Shown here one piece after another: positions 39,332 through 49,906 of a stretch of 64,000 bases of DNA. The DNA is taken from the NCBI GenBank assembly GCA_037355855.1, contig CM074761.1:6467346-6531345 (forward strand). The letters run 5' to 3'. Numbering within the stretch: position 1 is the first letter of the stretch; each line of letters starts with the position of its first letter. Both the position numbers and the translations under genes were made by a program. The DNA comes from Pseudo-nitzschia pungens (Eukaryota > Bacillariophyta > Bacillariophyceae > Bacillariales > Bacillariaceae). The notes beneath the pieces are model-generated. The model was not told the DNA's origin, ran no database searches, and worked only from the letters and a program-made list of their open reading frames with translations.

Positions 39332-40771
39332 TCAGTTGTGGGATCCTTTCTTCTTGAAGGTCTTTCGGTACTTTCTTCTGTACTCTTTGAGTTCGCGTTC
39401 CGAGATGTTTATCTCATCGTTGGAAACCTCGTGGTCAGCTTGGGCCGTGGCCAGTACATAAGAGTACTCGTGGTTTGATAGATTCCTTCCCCAGTGGGGT
39501 TTGGAATGCTGCTCAGAATCTGAGTCGTCTTTTGCCACAAAATGCTCCTTGAGCAAGTTGATGGTCTCCCGGTCAAACTTTCCCTTCTTGGAGGGACCGC
39601 CGATTATTTTCCAGCATTTGCCGGCGTGGACCTTGCCACAGGTCTTGCATAGTTGTTTGTTGCTGTTTTCCATAGGGCGCTTCTTTTTGCCAGGGGACTT
39701 CCCGTGGTGGTTTCCTCCCCCAGATGCGTTCTTGGGAGTCTTCTTGGCGCCGCCGTTCTTCTTTTCGAGATCGGTGATGCGCTGCTGGAGTTCCGCCTCC
39801 TTCCGGATGGTGGTTTCCAGGTTCTCGAGCTTGTCGATAGTGGTGTTAAAGGAGTGGGTGTAGAGGTCCCATCCGATGTGTTCCAGCTTCTCGCGCTGGG
39901 AGTGGGTCATGTTGGAATCCAGTATTTCCTTCATTTCTCCCTGTGTGAAACTGGTGGGCGTTTCCACTTGGTCGCTGCCGCATTCCCAGAGGCATTCTGG
40001 TAGGTAGCTTTGTAACTCGGCCATTCGGTTGGCCCAGGCTCGGATGCCGTATTTGAGCTCCACGCGCATTGCTCGCATGAATCTGCGGAGGACAATATAC
40101 GAACGTTTGCCATTGGTGTCATTGCCGAAGATTTTGAGTTTGAGGACATGCATGCATTCGTGCATGACGTCCTTTCGGTACTCCTGAGATTGGTAGTACT
40201 CGGTGAGGGCGTTTGCGACCCTCTTCTTTGGGATTGGAGAATCGATATCCTCGGTCTCTGTTTCCTCATCTGATTTCGCCGTGGCATTCGGTTTGGTTTT
40301 ATCGGCATTGGGAGATGTTTCCTCTGCCGTTTCGTTGGCGGCTCCCGTGGGAGTGTTGGTGGCCTCTTTCCCCATTGATAAGAGGATGCTGGCTTGATCG
40401 CGTTTTTCTATTTCCTGGATCTTTTTCTGTACCCGTCTGGTGTGATGGACCTTGTGGTTCGGTTCGGCAAGGTAAGTCCGAGCGAATGTCCGCTGGACAA
40501 GGGCTAGTGCCTCCCCAGAGAGGATTCGTTGTAGGACGTCCAGTTTCTGGTCTCCGTGGAGTTTGTCATTGCCAGCAATTTTCTGGTCAAAGTCTCTCTT
40601 CCAGATGAGGAAGAGTTCTGGTCTCTCAGTACCACTGAGGACTTTCAGGTAGTCGCTGAATGCGATTCCACCCTTCTCACTGTCTACACTCATTTTCACG
40701 GTGGTGGCGTCTTCTGGCCAGTCCTCCCGAGTGATGTTAAACGGTTTCAGTTTGGTTCCTTTGGTTGCCAT
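39332..40771 (-). CDS. gag: Gypsy-2 Gag
   Basis: 479 codons, intact, from MATKGTKLKPF to KKKGSHN and TGA. Matrix/capsid-like helices in the first 300 residues, an acidic low-complexity linker (about residues 150-175, where gypsy-1 has its stop), a coiled-coil stretch (about 330-350), a Lys-rich region and the variant zinc knuckle CKTCGKVHAGKC (about residue 385), then a basic tail. The stop and the pol ATG touch (TGAATG) in one frame. Confidence 0.93.
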   Translation of the reverse strand: MATKGTKLKPFNITREDWPEDATTVKMSVDSEKGGIAFSDYLKVLSGTERPELFLIWKRDFDQKIAGNDKLHGDQKLDVLQRILSGEALALVQRTFARTYLAEPNHKVHHTRRVQKKIQEIEKRDQASILLSMGKEATNTPTGAANETAEETSPNADKTKPNATAKSDEETETEDIDSPIPKKRVANALTEYYQSQEYRKDVMHECMHVLKLKIFGNDTNGKRSYIVLRRFMRAMRVELKYGIRAWANRMAELQSYLPECLWECGSDQVETPTSFTQGEMKEILDSNMTHSQREKLEHIGWDLYTHSFNTTIDKLENLETTIRKEAELQQRITDLEKKNGGAKKTPKNASGGGNHHGKSPGKKKRPMENSNKQLCKTCGKVHAGKCWKIIGGPSKKGKFDRETINLLKEHFVAKDDSDSEQHSKPHWGRNLSNHEYSYVLATAQADHEVSNDEINISERELKEYRRKYRKTFKKKGSHN

Positions 40772-41518
40772 GGTAGGTTAATCAGTTTCTTTTATTAAGG
40801 TTAGTTACACTATTTTGTTATTTCTGTTTGCTTGTGTGGAAATTGAGCAAGAATGATTGCTCAGCTCCTCCAGTCCTTTTTGCTGGATTTTCCACTGCTC
40901 TCGCGATAACTCGTGTTATAACTGATTTTTCCCCCTGGTCTGTTCAGTGGTGGGAGTTGTTTCTCTCTTTAGTTCCTGGGAATCCTGTGGTTCCCCGGAG
41001 TTGTTTCTGTTTTTATTTTGTGGGATTCGATTCCCGTGGTTCTCCGGCGTTGCTTCTGTGTTAAGCCTTCACCGGGCCGGTCCCACTTCCCGTTGTCCCG
41101 TGGGATTAGTGGTGTTTGGGTATTCATAATATACCTTTCCGGATATCCGTATATTACGGTTTTGGTTGGCATACACTCTTCGGTCTGTCCATCCACTCAG
41201 TGTTGGTCCAATTAGTCCACTCACTGGATTATGTGTCACTTTTTCAGCGTGTATTTTCGAATTTTTCGATTATTTCTTCTTGTCGACCATGGTCCTGTTT
41301 AGATACCTAGGTGTCTCTGTTGCTGCTGCTGCTCCTCTATTCGGGCGCTAACAGTTGCTGGGGTTGGTCTTGCTGGTGCTGCAGACACCGGATATCCTTC
41401 TCCCTGGTTTGCTTCTTTGTGCCTCCATTTGTTGGCAGTCTCTCGATCTCGTCGGCGCCTTGACCGATCGATCTCTTTCTGCTCATGGTCGTCACCACTC
41501 AGCTTGATTTTAAAATCA
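40772..41518 (-). other. Gypsy-2 leader, non-coding
   Basis: Matches the gypsy-1 leader. Ends at the LTR with the palindrome TGATTTTAAAATCA (41,505-41,518). Confidence 0.75.
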
Positions 41519-41707
41519 TGCCATACCCCGGGTCTACTAGTGATTAGAACAGTAGTGATATGCAAATTGTGAGCCCTATTGGTTAGTCTATTTGCTACAG
41601 TTCTAAGAGCCCTCCAGATCGGCGATTCTATAGGCTTGCCGATTGTTTTTATCCTTATCCTTAATCCAGTCCCGTGTGTGCTCGTGACTGTATTTTGGTG
41701 TACGGCA
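41519..41707 (-). repeat. Gypsy-2 5' LTR (189 bp)
   Basis: Partner of 35,855-36,043; followed by GGCGG (41,708-41,712). Confidence 0.95.
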
Positions 41708-41712
41708 GGCGG

Positions 41713-44305
41713 GGACTGCCACTGGATCCTGAACGAGGCAGCCATGCCGGTAAGCACTAACACAGTCCGTGCTGTTACTGAAGAAGAATGGCGTTCCCAT
41801 GACGTCAAGCGCTATATGGACTCATTTGACCAAGCAGTTGAATCCAAGATCGGGGACAAAGTGGAGGATAACAACGCAAAGTTCCAAGCTACGTACCCTG
41901 ATCCCCCTGCTGAGTTATTTGAAGGACACCAAGAAAGGTGGGAGCTCGCCGAGCCCGAAGCTTGCATCCCAGATATTGACGATCTCATACCTGATGGGGA
42001 TGACTATGATGAGTATATTGGTAACAATGTAATAATCCAGAAGGGCGACGAACGACTACTACGGTGTGTTGTGAAGAGTCGTACTGCTGATCTTAATGGG
42101 AATCCGATCGGCAAGAGGAACGATAACCCTATCCTTGATACCAGAATGTACAATCTGCAGTTTCCAGATGGTTCTGTCGAGCAGTACACCGCCAATATTG
42201 TTGCTGAGAGTATGTACAGCGAGATCGATGACAACGGACGCATGTTTTCTCTATTGGACGAGATCATCGATCACAAGAGGGACGGATCCGCCGTTAGGAA
42301 GCAAGATGCGACGATCGTCAACAAGTATGGTCGCAAAGTTCCCAGGCCTACCACAAAGGGATGGCGATTGCTCGTCAGCTGGAAGGACGGAACCGAATCC
42401 TGGTGTAAGTTGAGCGATCTGAAAGAGTCCTTTCCTGTGCAGACGGCCGAGTATGCCATATCCGCCAAGATCTCGGATCAGCCAGCATTCCGATGGTGGA
42501 TTCACCATGTACTACGAAGGAAGAGACGAATCCTCAAAGCTACCAAGCAAAACAAGTACTGGGATAGGACGCACAAGTTTGGAGTGGAGTTGCCTCATTC
42601 TATTCCCGAAGCCCTAGCTATCGACCGAAAGACTGGAACGGACTATTGGGAGAAGGCGATCGCGAAGGAGATGAGGAACAACGAGATGGCGTTCGAGTTT
42701 GATCCAAGCTACACCGTCGAAGGTCTCAAGGCCGAAGGTTTCAGCAGGATCACTACCCATATGATATTCAACGTCAAGCTGGGATCCCTCACCAGAAAGG
42801 CTAGATTAGTCGCCGATGGCCATAAGGTACAAGCGACAGCCAAGGAACATACCTTCAGCAGTGTACCAAGCAGAGATTCAGTCCGTATCTTCTTCCTGTT
42901 GGCAGCGCTGAACAATTTGGACGTACTGTCTGCGGACATCCAGAACACCTATCTTACAGCGCCGATCAAGAAGAAGTATTATTTGGTTGCACGAGCTGAA
43001 GACGGCTTTCCTCCCCCGCACCTGGTAGGTCAGGTATGTAAGATCGTTCGAGCACTGTATGGACTTCCTGTTGCAGGTGCATCGTTCCGATCCTATTTGA
43101 CCAAGCACCTACGAACGCTAGGATATCAACCCTGTAAAGCTGATCCTGATGTTCATATGCGAGTGGAGACGCGAAAGGACGGTTCTAGGTACTGGGCTTA
43201 CTTGATTGCATACGTCGACGATATCATCTGTTGCAGTGAAGACCCACGACGGCAGTTGAAAAGTATCGAGCAGCGCTTCACGCTGAAGGACGGGACTATA
43301 GAAGTTTCAACCTTGTATTTAGGCGCTGATATTCATTCGCATGTGGTTGAAGACGACCCAATCCCCAAGTGGGCAATGTCCTCAGAGAAATATGCTAAGA
43401 AAGCCATCGACGCAGTGGAAAAGGAGCTTGGCACCAAGCAGTACGGTTACAAGTACCTTCCGAACAAGGTGTCAACCCTGTTGACGTCAGATTATCGTCC
43501 AGAAGTTGATGTAACTGCCGAACTGGATCCAAGCAAGCAAAATTACTACCAGGGATTGATTGGCGTCTTGAGATGGTCGTGTGAACTTCTTGGAAGACTG
43601 GATTTAGTCATGCCTGTATCTCTCATGTCTAGATATCTAGCGCAAGCAAGAACAGGGCATTTGAATCAAGTATTGCATATGTTCGCTTATCTCAAGGCGC
43701 ATGCCCGATCCAAGTTAGTATTTGACGAGACGCGTCCTGGAGTGGATGAAACCAGATTCCCCGACTGTGATTGGAGTGAGTTCTATCCAGATGCCAAGGA
43801 GGTATTGCCACCGGATGCTCCTGAACCCCTTGGAAAAGCAGTTATCATGAGCTGTTTTGTCGATGCGGATCATGCCGGATGCAAAGCAACAAGAAGATCC
43901 CATACAGGAATTTTTATATTCCTGAACAGGGCCCCTATCCTGTGGTTCAGCAAACGCCAGACCACTGTTGAGACCTCAACCTTTGGTTCTGAGATAGTGG
44001 CATTGCGAATTGCCATTGAACTGATTGAAGGGCTCAGATACAAGCTCAGGATGATGGGCGTTCCTATTGAAGGTCCTACGAATGTATACTGTGACAATGA
44101 GTCTGTTGTCAAAAACACCACCAGACCAGAGAGCCCTTGCAACAAGAAGCACAACAGCGTCACATACCACAAGGCAAGAGAGTCTATTGCCGCTGGTACG
44201 ATTCGAATTGCAAAGGAGCCTGGTGAAACCAATATTGCCGACCTATTCACCAAACTACTGAATGGTCCGGCTCTGAAAGACCATTGCGCTCGATGCATGT
44301 GGTAA
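41713..44305 (+). pseudogene. pol: Copia-2 RT and RNase H (3' part of pol)
   Basis: Open from the gypsy-2 LTR to the stop at 44,303-44,305; the 5' part of the open frame (41,579-41,707) is gypsy LTR. Contains the linker (DPPAELFEGH), RT (LVADGHKVQ, ALYGLPVAG, AYVDDIICC with both catalytic Asp) and copia RNase H (VETSTFGSEIVALR, NVYCDNESVVKNT). It is close to copia-1 but with the intact YVDD. No disabling change inside this part; it is a pseudogene only through separation from the rest of pol. Confidence 0.93.
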
Positions 44306-45001
44306 AGTGCTCCAACTGCATTATTTGAGGTACTTTTATCTCTGGCAAGCAGTGTGGACGCGATCTGCTATTTTGAGGTCCCGGGGACCGTAACTTCGAT
44401 TCTCGATTACGAACGGTTCAAGCGCAACAGATTCGATTTCGATTGCAACCTTATTCCGATTGCAACCTTGTTTTGGACGCAATCTATTTCGGATGTAACC
44501 TTTTTCGGACGCTTTCGGACGCTTCGATTTCGATCCTTATTGCAACCAAATGCCGCAATCTTATTTTCGGAACGCAGTGGATTCCGATTACGGATTATGG
44601 ATTATTTGGTTGTAGCAGATTTCGATCCGACCTGATCTTATGTTATATGTTATGTATTTGGGAGTCTCCGGTACACCGGTTCCGGGGACTATAAACTTGA
44701 AAGACAATAGGCCGATTGATATGTCCTTATATGTGTTAAGGAATCGGACCAAGGGCAAAATGCCCTCCGGTCCAACCCCCTCTTTTTTTTCTACCATAAA
44801 TCGGCCGGGCCTCTGATAGAAGAACTGCAATATTTGGTGCAGTTTGATCTCTGACAAGTTATATGGATACAACCCTGAATTTTGTTATGATCCATCCAAG
44901 TGTCCTGGTGCAGCAAGCAAGAGTATTGGTATTCCCCTGGGAGTATCTGTTTCCGGGGACCGGTACAGTTGCTCAGGACTACTAGCATGAATCACGGGGA
45001 C
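44306..45001 (+). other. Copia-2 3' UTR with repeated PPT-like motifs
   Basis: Degenerate TTTCGGATGTAACC / TTCGGACGC repeats at 44,395-44,560. The motif CCGGGGAC(C/T) recurs at about 44,383, 44,685 and 44,953, and CACGGGGAC is at 44,992-45,000 against the LTR. The last is the presumptive polypurine tract. Confidence 0.7.
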
Positions 45002-45922
45002 TATCAAGATATTCAAGGTGGTGCTATGATCTGTGCTAAGGCTCCTGTATAGGAGAGTGTACTGGGGCTACAGGCAGCAGCCTCCAGTAACTGACTAACA
45101 GGTGCTGGGCTGAGTGCTAGAGCTGTGTGCTAAATGGTTAGCAACAGGCTTAGCAACAGGCGTAGCAGCAGGCTTAGCAGCAGGCTTAGCAGCAGGCTTA
45201 GCAGCAGACCTATCCTGTCTAGTATGGATGCTAGCAGAGTTTACTAGGGTCGCCGCGTACGATTTGTACCAATCGTACTTACCCCGAGTAAAGCACCTTT
45301 CTGTGGTGTAGCTAAATGCTACAGGGTTAGGGTTGCTAATACTACGAGATACTGAAAGATGCTAACCTACCATGATACCATGCTAAGATACTATGCTACC
45401 GCCGGGGCCGGGTCATTGGTGTATGATATGTACCATGACCGGATACCCGGCCCAAACAGTTACCAAACGTGCTAGCATAAGCGAGCTAGCACACGATTGG
45501 ATATAATTAAGCGAAGCTTAATTAAGCGAAGCTACGCTACGATACTCCGATACGCTACCCGTAGAATACAGTACCAGAGCTACAGAGCTCTGTTATTATA
45601 CGAGTTAGCGGATCGATATCACGATACGAGCTGAGCGAGCGCTCAGCTCCCTTTATTCACTCTTTATGTTTCACTCTAAAATAAACACACCTATCATGCC
45701 CTCCCTTATGACCGATTCCGATGTACCTCTAGGGAAGTGCTTTGTATTGACTAAGTGTATGCAATAGACCTTGAACAGTCCACTGTAGACTCACGATTTG
45801 CCAGGACTCTATGTATTATTATTGTTAAGGCTTTTGCCCTATTTTTTAGTACGCAGTACAAGACGTTTATCTACGAGGCGATTCAAGTTACACGAAGGTT
45901 GCTGACGAGCAATATCAACGCA
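45002..45922 (+). repeat. Copia-2 3' LTR (921 bp)
   Basis: Begins TATCAAGATATTC (one change from the 5' LTR) and ends AATATCAACGCA, followed by GCTC. Differs from the 5' LTR by scattered substitutions and one extra 12-bp unit, so it is older than the gypsy insertions. Confidence 0.93.
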
Positions 45923-46035
45923 GCTCAGCACCTGTTAGTCAGCTACTGGATGCTACTGTCTGTAGCCCCAGTACACTTCCCTACACGACAGGAGCCCTAG
46001 CACAGATCATAGCATCCATCTTGAACATCTTCATA
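45923..46035 (-). mobile_element. Old solo LTR (subfamily B), remaining part
   Basis: Continues 29,271-30,032 across copia-2. Ends CATCTTCATA (complement of TATGAAGATG) and is followed by the AATA duplication. Confidence 0.85.
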
Positions 46036-46254
46036 AATATTCAATCAATATTAAATATAAGCAAGTAACCTTAGCTTACAAGTAATATTCAATTTATTGT
46101 ACGAAGTAACCTTATCATATTCTTGGCTTGTATACCGTGACCTTTGGGAGTGTCGTGCCTCAGGCACATCCAATACGACTAACCTTACCGCTAAGGTTTC
46201 CGTATTGGTTGTTGGTAACTTCTTCTAGTAAAATAAACTTCAGTTTACTGTACC
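46036..46254. other. Spacer, no gene seen
   Basis: AT-rich sequence with many GTAACC / ACCGTAA words; no ORF of interest. Confidence 0.6.
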
Positions 46255-46580
46255 GTAATTAGTGGAGTTGTAAAAATTGGAATTGCATAACATTTTTAGA
46301 ACGTAGCTCTTAGTTCGGCAGAACTGGGGGTCTGGGGGTGGAGAAAAGTGAAAAAGTCGTCAAAAAAAGTTTTTTGTGGTAGGGTTCTACGAGAAAGTGA
46401 ACTGTTAAAACCTAGTGAAAAACACTTAATTCTGTGGAAGCCATTAAAAATAATCACAAATGAGGTATGGCATTTAAAAATTACTACGTATAATTTAGCA
46501 TGTCGTAATCGGTAAAGACAGTTATTTCAGTTGAACATTACGGACACTTACAACTCCACACGCTTACCGGAGGCGCCAAT
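46255..46580 (+). repeat. Inverted repeat arm, left of the RBR gene
   Basis: Diverged inverted copy of 49,032-49,490. It starts TTAGTGGAGTTGTAAAAATTGG and, at the other side, reads GGACACTTACAACTCCACAC followed by GCTTACCGGAGGCGCCAAT. GTGGAGTTGTAA and its complement TTACAACTCCAC sit near both ends of each arm, as in a MITE with 12-bp terminal inverted repeats. Confidence 0.75.
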
Positions 46581-47013
46581 CCTTACCTAAGGTTACCGTA
46601 TGAACCGTCAAACATTCCTACTCTCCCTCCAGTAAACTTTTAACTGGTAACTTACGTTGTAATTACCGTATTCTCTATTCTCTGCACGAACCCTAAGTAC
46701 CGGTACAGTAAGTCTTACGAACTACGAAGAAGTAAGGTTTACTGTCAACACAAAACACGGAAGACGAAACCAAAACACGAAACGATGAACCACAAACGAC
46801 ACCATGTATCGATTTGAGAAACCATCAATCAATACACAATACAATACAATACAATACAATGCAATATAGCACTACACCAATCTGCAACACGAGCTGAAAA
46901 GAAAGAAAAGAAAAGAAAAGAAACGAAAAGGCAATAGCAACAACAACAACAACAACGGGAGCACCATCCCCATCCGCATCCGCATCCGCATCATCAGCAT
47001 AAAAACAGTACTG
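46581..47013. other. Upstream region of the RBR gene
   Basis: Non-coding. Holds short simple repeats: (AATAC)n at 46,833-46,858, (AAAG)n near 46,898-46,930, (CAA)n and (CCGCAT)n at 46,940-46,996. Confidence 0.6.
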
Positions 47014-48609
47014 ATGATCAGTAGCCGCAACAAAAAACACGCTTCCAAGAAGAAGAATCCCGCGGAACGAGTGATTGCGGCAACCGCGGGGAGAGAAACC
47101 TGGCAAACATGGGCGGGTCGAGCCCACGGAACGGAAGACTTTGAGTATCTAGACGTCTTCCGGGGAATGAAGCGCACCTTCCACGATCGCTTTCGGTCGA
47201 AACGTCCGGTTGCGGGAACGACGTGCCCCGTTTGTTTCTGCGAACCAGATCTAGATCCGGATGATCATTCCTTGTCAAACTGGCACGTAACCTGGTGCGG
47301 GCACGGCATTTGCAGGGATTGCCTCGGGCAATACGCGGCCAGCCAGGTCGGCGATCGGGAGCAATCGGGACCACTGAAGTGTCCGGTCTGCCTCAAGACT
47401 CTGCGAGAAAAGGACGCCATTGCCGCGCTGATGGCGGCGGAAAACCGAACCGAACTGATTCGGCAATGGGATCTGAAAACCCGCAACCAGCTCCTGCGGG
47501 CGATCCCTTCGTTTCGAACCTGTCCCAGGTGCGGTGACAACAGTGGCGATGGCCATGAAAATGGCGACGACAACAACAGCAATGATAATGATAATGGTGC
47601 CGTTGCTAGCAGCGGATTCGGTGGTGGATTCGTGACGTCCGAATGTCTAGCACCACGGCACGACGAGCGAAGACAAGCGGCAACCCGGATTGCGGCAAAG
47701 CGGGACAAAGGCTTGTTTGGAATCGTGGTGCTGTATTTCGTCTCGGTCAAGATTATTGATTGGAACGAGTCTCCATCGGCCCGGCTGGATTTGTTTTGCA
47801 TGGTGCTTTTGCTCGTTGTCTTTGTGAAAATGGCACTGGCGATGGAGTACTGGTTGGCGTCGAGGGCGAAACAGGAATTGCTCCGACCAATTGGCGTGGG
47901 ATGTCCGTGTTGCCACCAAGAATTCGTCTTGCCGGCCGAATCCTCACACTTTGCGGACGACGAAACCTCCAGGTGGCTGAAAGCCAACACGAGGCCCTGT
48001 CCTTCCTGTTCGGTCCCCATCAACAAATCGAGCGGATGCAACCACATGACGTGCACCCATTGCAACGCCCGGTTTTGTTGGGCGTGCATGAGACTCCGGA
48101 CGAACTGCAAATCCTACGATTGTTCCAACGGTGCTCCGTACGGCAGCGCGTCGCTGCTGATCGAAGGACGAAACGACGGTCGGGAAGGGCGGCGGGCGGG
48201 GCTGGTGGTGCCGCCGAACGGAGATGTCTTGTTGGCGGATCTCGACTCCATCTTGGAACGCGGGAGAATCTTGTGTCCGGAGCTTCGACCGAGCAGCGAC
48301 GGACTGTTGGTCTTGGCGTGCTTGTTTGGGAGACACCTAGCGGTCGTGCAACACCTGGAAGAAACGATCACTCCCGTCGTCGTCGGTGTGATTCGGACAA
48401 TTTTGTTCTTCGCTCCCACGGTGTTGTTTGTCTATATTGCGTGCAACGTCGTGGTCTCGACGAGAAACAGAAACGGAAACAGCAATGCGAGACGCCAAGG
48501 CGACGCGAGAGGAAGACGGCCTCGACCAAACGGGCTGGATGGGATGACGGAAGCATTGGACCAAGCGATGTTAAACGAAGCTCTGCGGCGATCGATCAAC
48601 GAGACATAA
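47014..48609 (+). CDS. RBR-type E3 ubiquitin ligase with membrane segments
   Basis: 531 codons, no intron. RING1 at residues ~71-130 (CPVCFC ... CGHGICRDC ... CPVC). An IBR-like pair TCPRC at ~169-173 is followed by a long insert, and its partner GCPCCHQEF is at ~296-304. RING2 at ~329-358 (CPSCSVPINKSSGCNHMTC, then CWAC), where Cys342 in SGCNH matches the catalytic thioester cysteine of parkin/HHARI-type ligases. The insert between the IBR halves has two hydrophobic stretches (~229-246, ~256-280), and a third lies at ~455-485. Anchoring at a membrane is therefore likely. The chosen ATG is the first in the open frame; a start at 47,167 (MKRTFHD) would keep all domains. Flanked by inverted repeats. 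Confidence 0.85.
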   Translation: MISSRNKKHASKKKNPAERVIAATAGRETWQTWAGRAHGTEDFEYLDVFRGMKRTFHDRFRSKRPVAGTTCPVCFCEPDLDPDDHSLSNWHVTWCGHGICRDCLGQYAASQVGDREQSGPLKCPVCLKTLREKDAIAALMAAENRTELIRQWDLKTRNQLLRAIPSFRTCPRCGDNSGDGHENGDDNNSNDNDNGAVASSGFGGGFVTSECLAPRHDERRQAATRIAAKRDKGLFGIVVLYFVSVKIIDWNESPSARLDLFCMVLLLVVFVKMALAMEYWLASRAKQELLRPIGVGCPCCHQEFVLPAESSHFADDETSRWLKANTRPCPSCSVPINKSSGCNHMTCTHCNARFCWACMRLRTNCKSYDCSNGAPYGSASLLIEGRNDGREGRRAGLVVPPNGDVLLADLDSILERGRILCPELRPSSDGLLVLACLFGRHLAVVQHLEETITPVVVGVIRTILFFAPTVLFVYIACNVVVSTRNRNGNSNARRQGDARGRRPRPNGLDGMTEALDQAMLNEALRRSINET

Positions 48610-49031
48610 AAGAAGATCATCGTGTTATATAGTGTAATACGAAATAGAAGTATTAGTACCAGTAGTAATAGTAGTAGTACTACTACTAGTGGTGAATCCA
48701 AGACTATCGATAGAACAGACCGGCACCTCGACCGGTTTGCTTGCTCTTGCTGTATATCTCCAAGCTTGCCTCAGGACCTATCAGCTTAAACCCAGTTTCA
48801 GGTACCGGTACATTGTAGCTTAAACCCAGTTTCAGCTACTACGTGCGTAGTACATTGTAATATCTAGAGGTTCGGCTAATGACTTTTTTGATTTTTCAAA
48901 TAATTGGATTCCGTATTCCAAAATGCCCAAAATGGGCATCAACTGACCCCGACCGTTTAATTTCTTCCAATTTACTTCCGTTGGGCGCGCCAAAAAAAAA
49001 ACGTTGTTTCATGCCATTTTATCCTAGTTGG
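48610..49031. other. Spacer with microsatellite and short direct repeat
   Basis: AGTAGTAnTAGTAC microsatellite at 48,643-48,700. AGCTTAAACCCAGTTTCAG is repeated twice (48,780-48,800; 48,817-48,836). No gene. Confidence 0.6.
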
Positions 49032-49490
49032 AATTGGCGCTCCGGTAAGCGTGTGGAGTTGTAAGTGTCCGTAACGTTTTTTGATTCTTTTCATCAACCA
49101 TTGGATGATTATGTACCTACCTGAAATAACTGTCTTCACCGATTACGACATGCTAAATTCTAATTTATACTACGAAATTCCTAACAGCTGTCCTTCGGTT
49201 CACGTAGAAATTAGTACACAGGCACGTAGAACCAATGGACAGCTGTTAAGAATTTTGTAGTAATTGCCATACCTCATTTGTGATAATTTTCAGTGGCTTA
49301 CCTGTTTCGTAAGTGTTTTTGGACAGTTCATTTTCTGCAAGAACCCTACGTACGTACTATTAAAAACTTTTTTTTCACCATTTTTTCACTTTTGTCTCAG
49401 ACTCCCTCTTCTGCCGAAGTAAGAGCTAACTTACCGGTACGTTCTAAAAATGTTATTCAATTCTAATTTTTACAACTCCACTAATTTGTG
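49032..49490 (-). repeat. Inverted repeat arm, right of the RBR gene
   Basis: Reverse-complement homologue of 46,255-46,580, about 130 bp longer owing to an internal inverted segment (AACAGCTGTCC ... GGACAGCTGTTA, 49,185-49,245). Same end words GTGGAGTTGTAA and TTACAACTCCAC. Confidence 0.75.
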
Positions 49491-49604
49491 TTTTCAAGAA
49501 TCACTTTAAAATTCCAATTGTTCCACTTATTGTACGGTACGTGCTGCGCTTACCGGTACGGTACGTAGCTTGTTTTCTAGTCTTGGGCGCCAAGGATAGG
49601 AAGC

Positions 49605-49750
49605 ATCCGTCCATTCATCCATTCACTCATCCATCCACTCATGCATTCACTCATCCATTCACTCATCCATTCACTCATCCATTCACTCATCCATTCACTC
49701 ATCCATTCACTCATCCGTCCATTCATCCATCCATCCAGTCATCCATCCAC
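49605..49750. repeat. 12-bp tandem repeat CATCCATTCACT
   Basis: About ten copies of CATCCATTCACT and CATCCATC variants, giving His/Pro/Ser/Thr ORFs in several frames. Not a gene. Confidence 0.9.
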
Positions 49751-49872
49751 CGAGAGAACAGAACCAGCTACTGCGTGCACCATAGTAGGCCACCTCGTTT
49801 CGTTTTTCTGGTTCAGTTTCCAAAACTAAACGACTGATCCATACCCAAGCCACAATGTCATGCCCTTGATCG

Positions 49873-49906
<34 letters not shown>

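Larger units (their letters stand above)
35855..41707 (-). mobile_element. Gypsy-2: full-length Ty3/gypsy retrotransposon
   Basis: 5.85 kb, same family as gypsy-1. LTRs 35,855-36,043 and 41,519-41,707 (189 bp each), 5-bp duplication, polypurine tract complement 36,044-36,054. Gag is intact. Pol is split by one nonsense codon between RNase H and integrase. It is inserted antisense to copia-2. Confidence 0.95.
30033..45922 (+). mobile_element. Copia-2: Ty1/copia (diatom type), split by gypsy-2
   Basis: 5' LTR 30,033-30,940, leader 30,941-31,906, gag 31,907-33,889, protease/integrase 33,890-35,854, [gypsy-2], RT/RNase H 41,713-44,305, 3' UTR to 45,001 and 3' LTR 45,002-45,922. Without gypsy-2 it is about 10.0 kb. 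Same family as copia-1 and oriented away from it. The RT box is intact (YVDD) and gag is open, but a ~29-nt deletion near 34,252 shifts the protease/integrase frame, and gypsy-2 interrupts pol. Confidence 0.95.

Noticed and set aside
41579..41712. Fusion of gypsy LTR and copia pol as a real N-terminus
   Set aside because: The LTR part is open by chance; the exact GGCGG duplication shows insertion, not a designed fusion.
45114..45311. ORF over the LTR 12-bp repeat (MLELCAKWLATGLATG...)
   Set aside because: Repeat translation inside LTRs, in both copia-2 copies; no gene features.
49541..49837. His/Pro/Ser/Thr-rich 98-aa ORF
   Set aside because: Product of the CATCCATTCACT tandem repeat.
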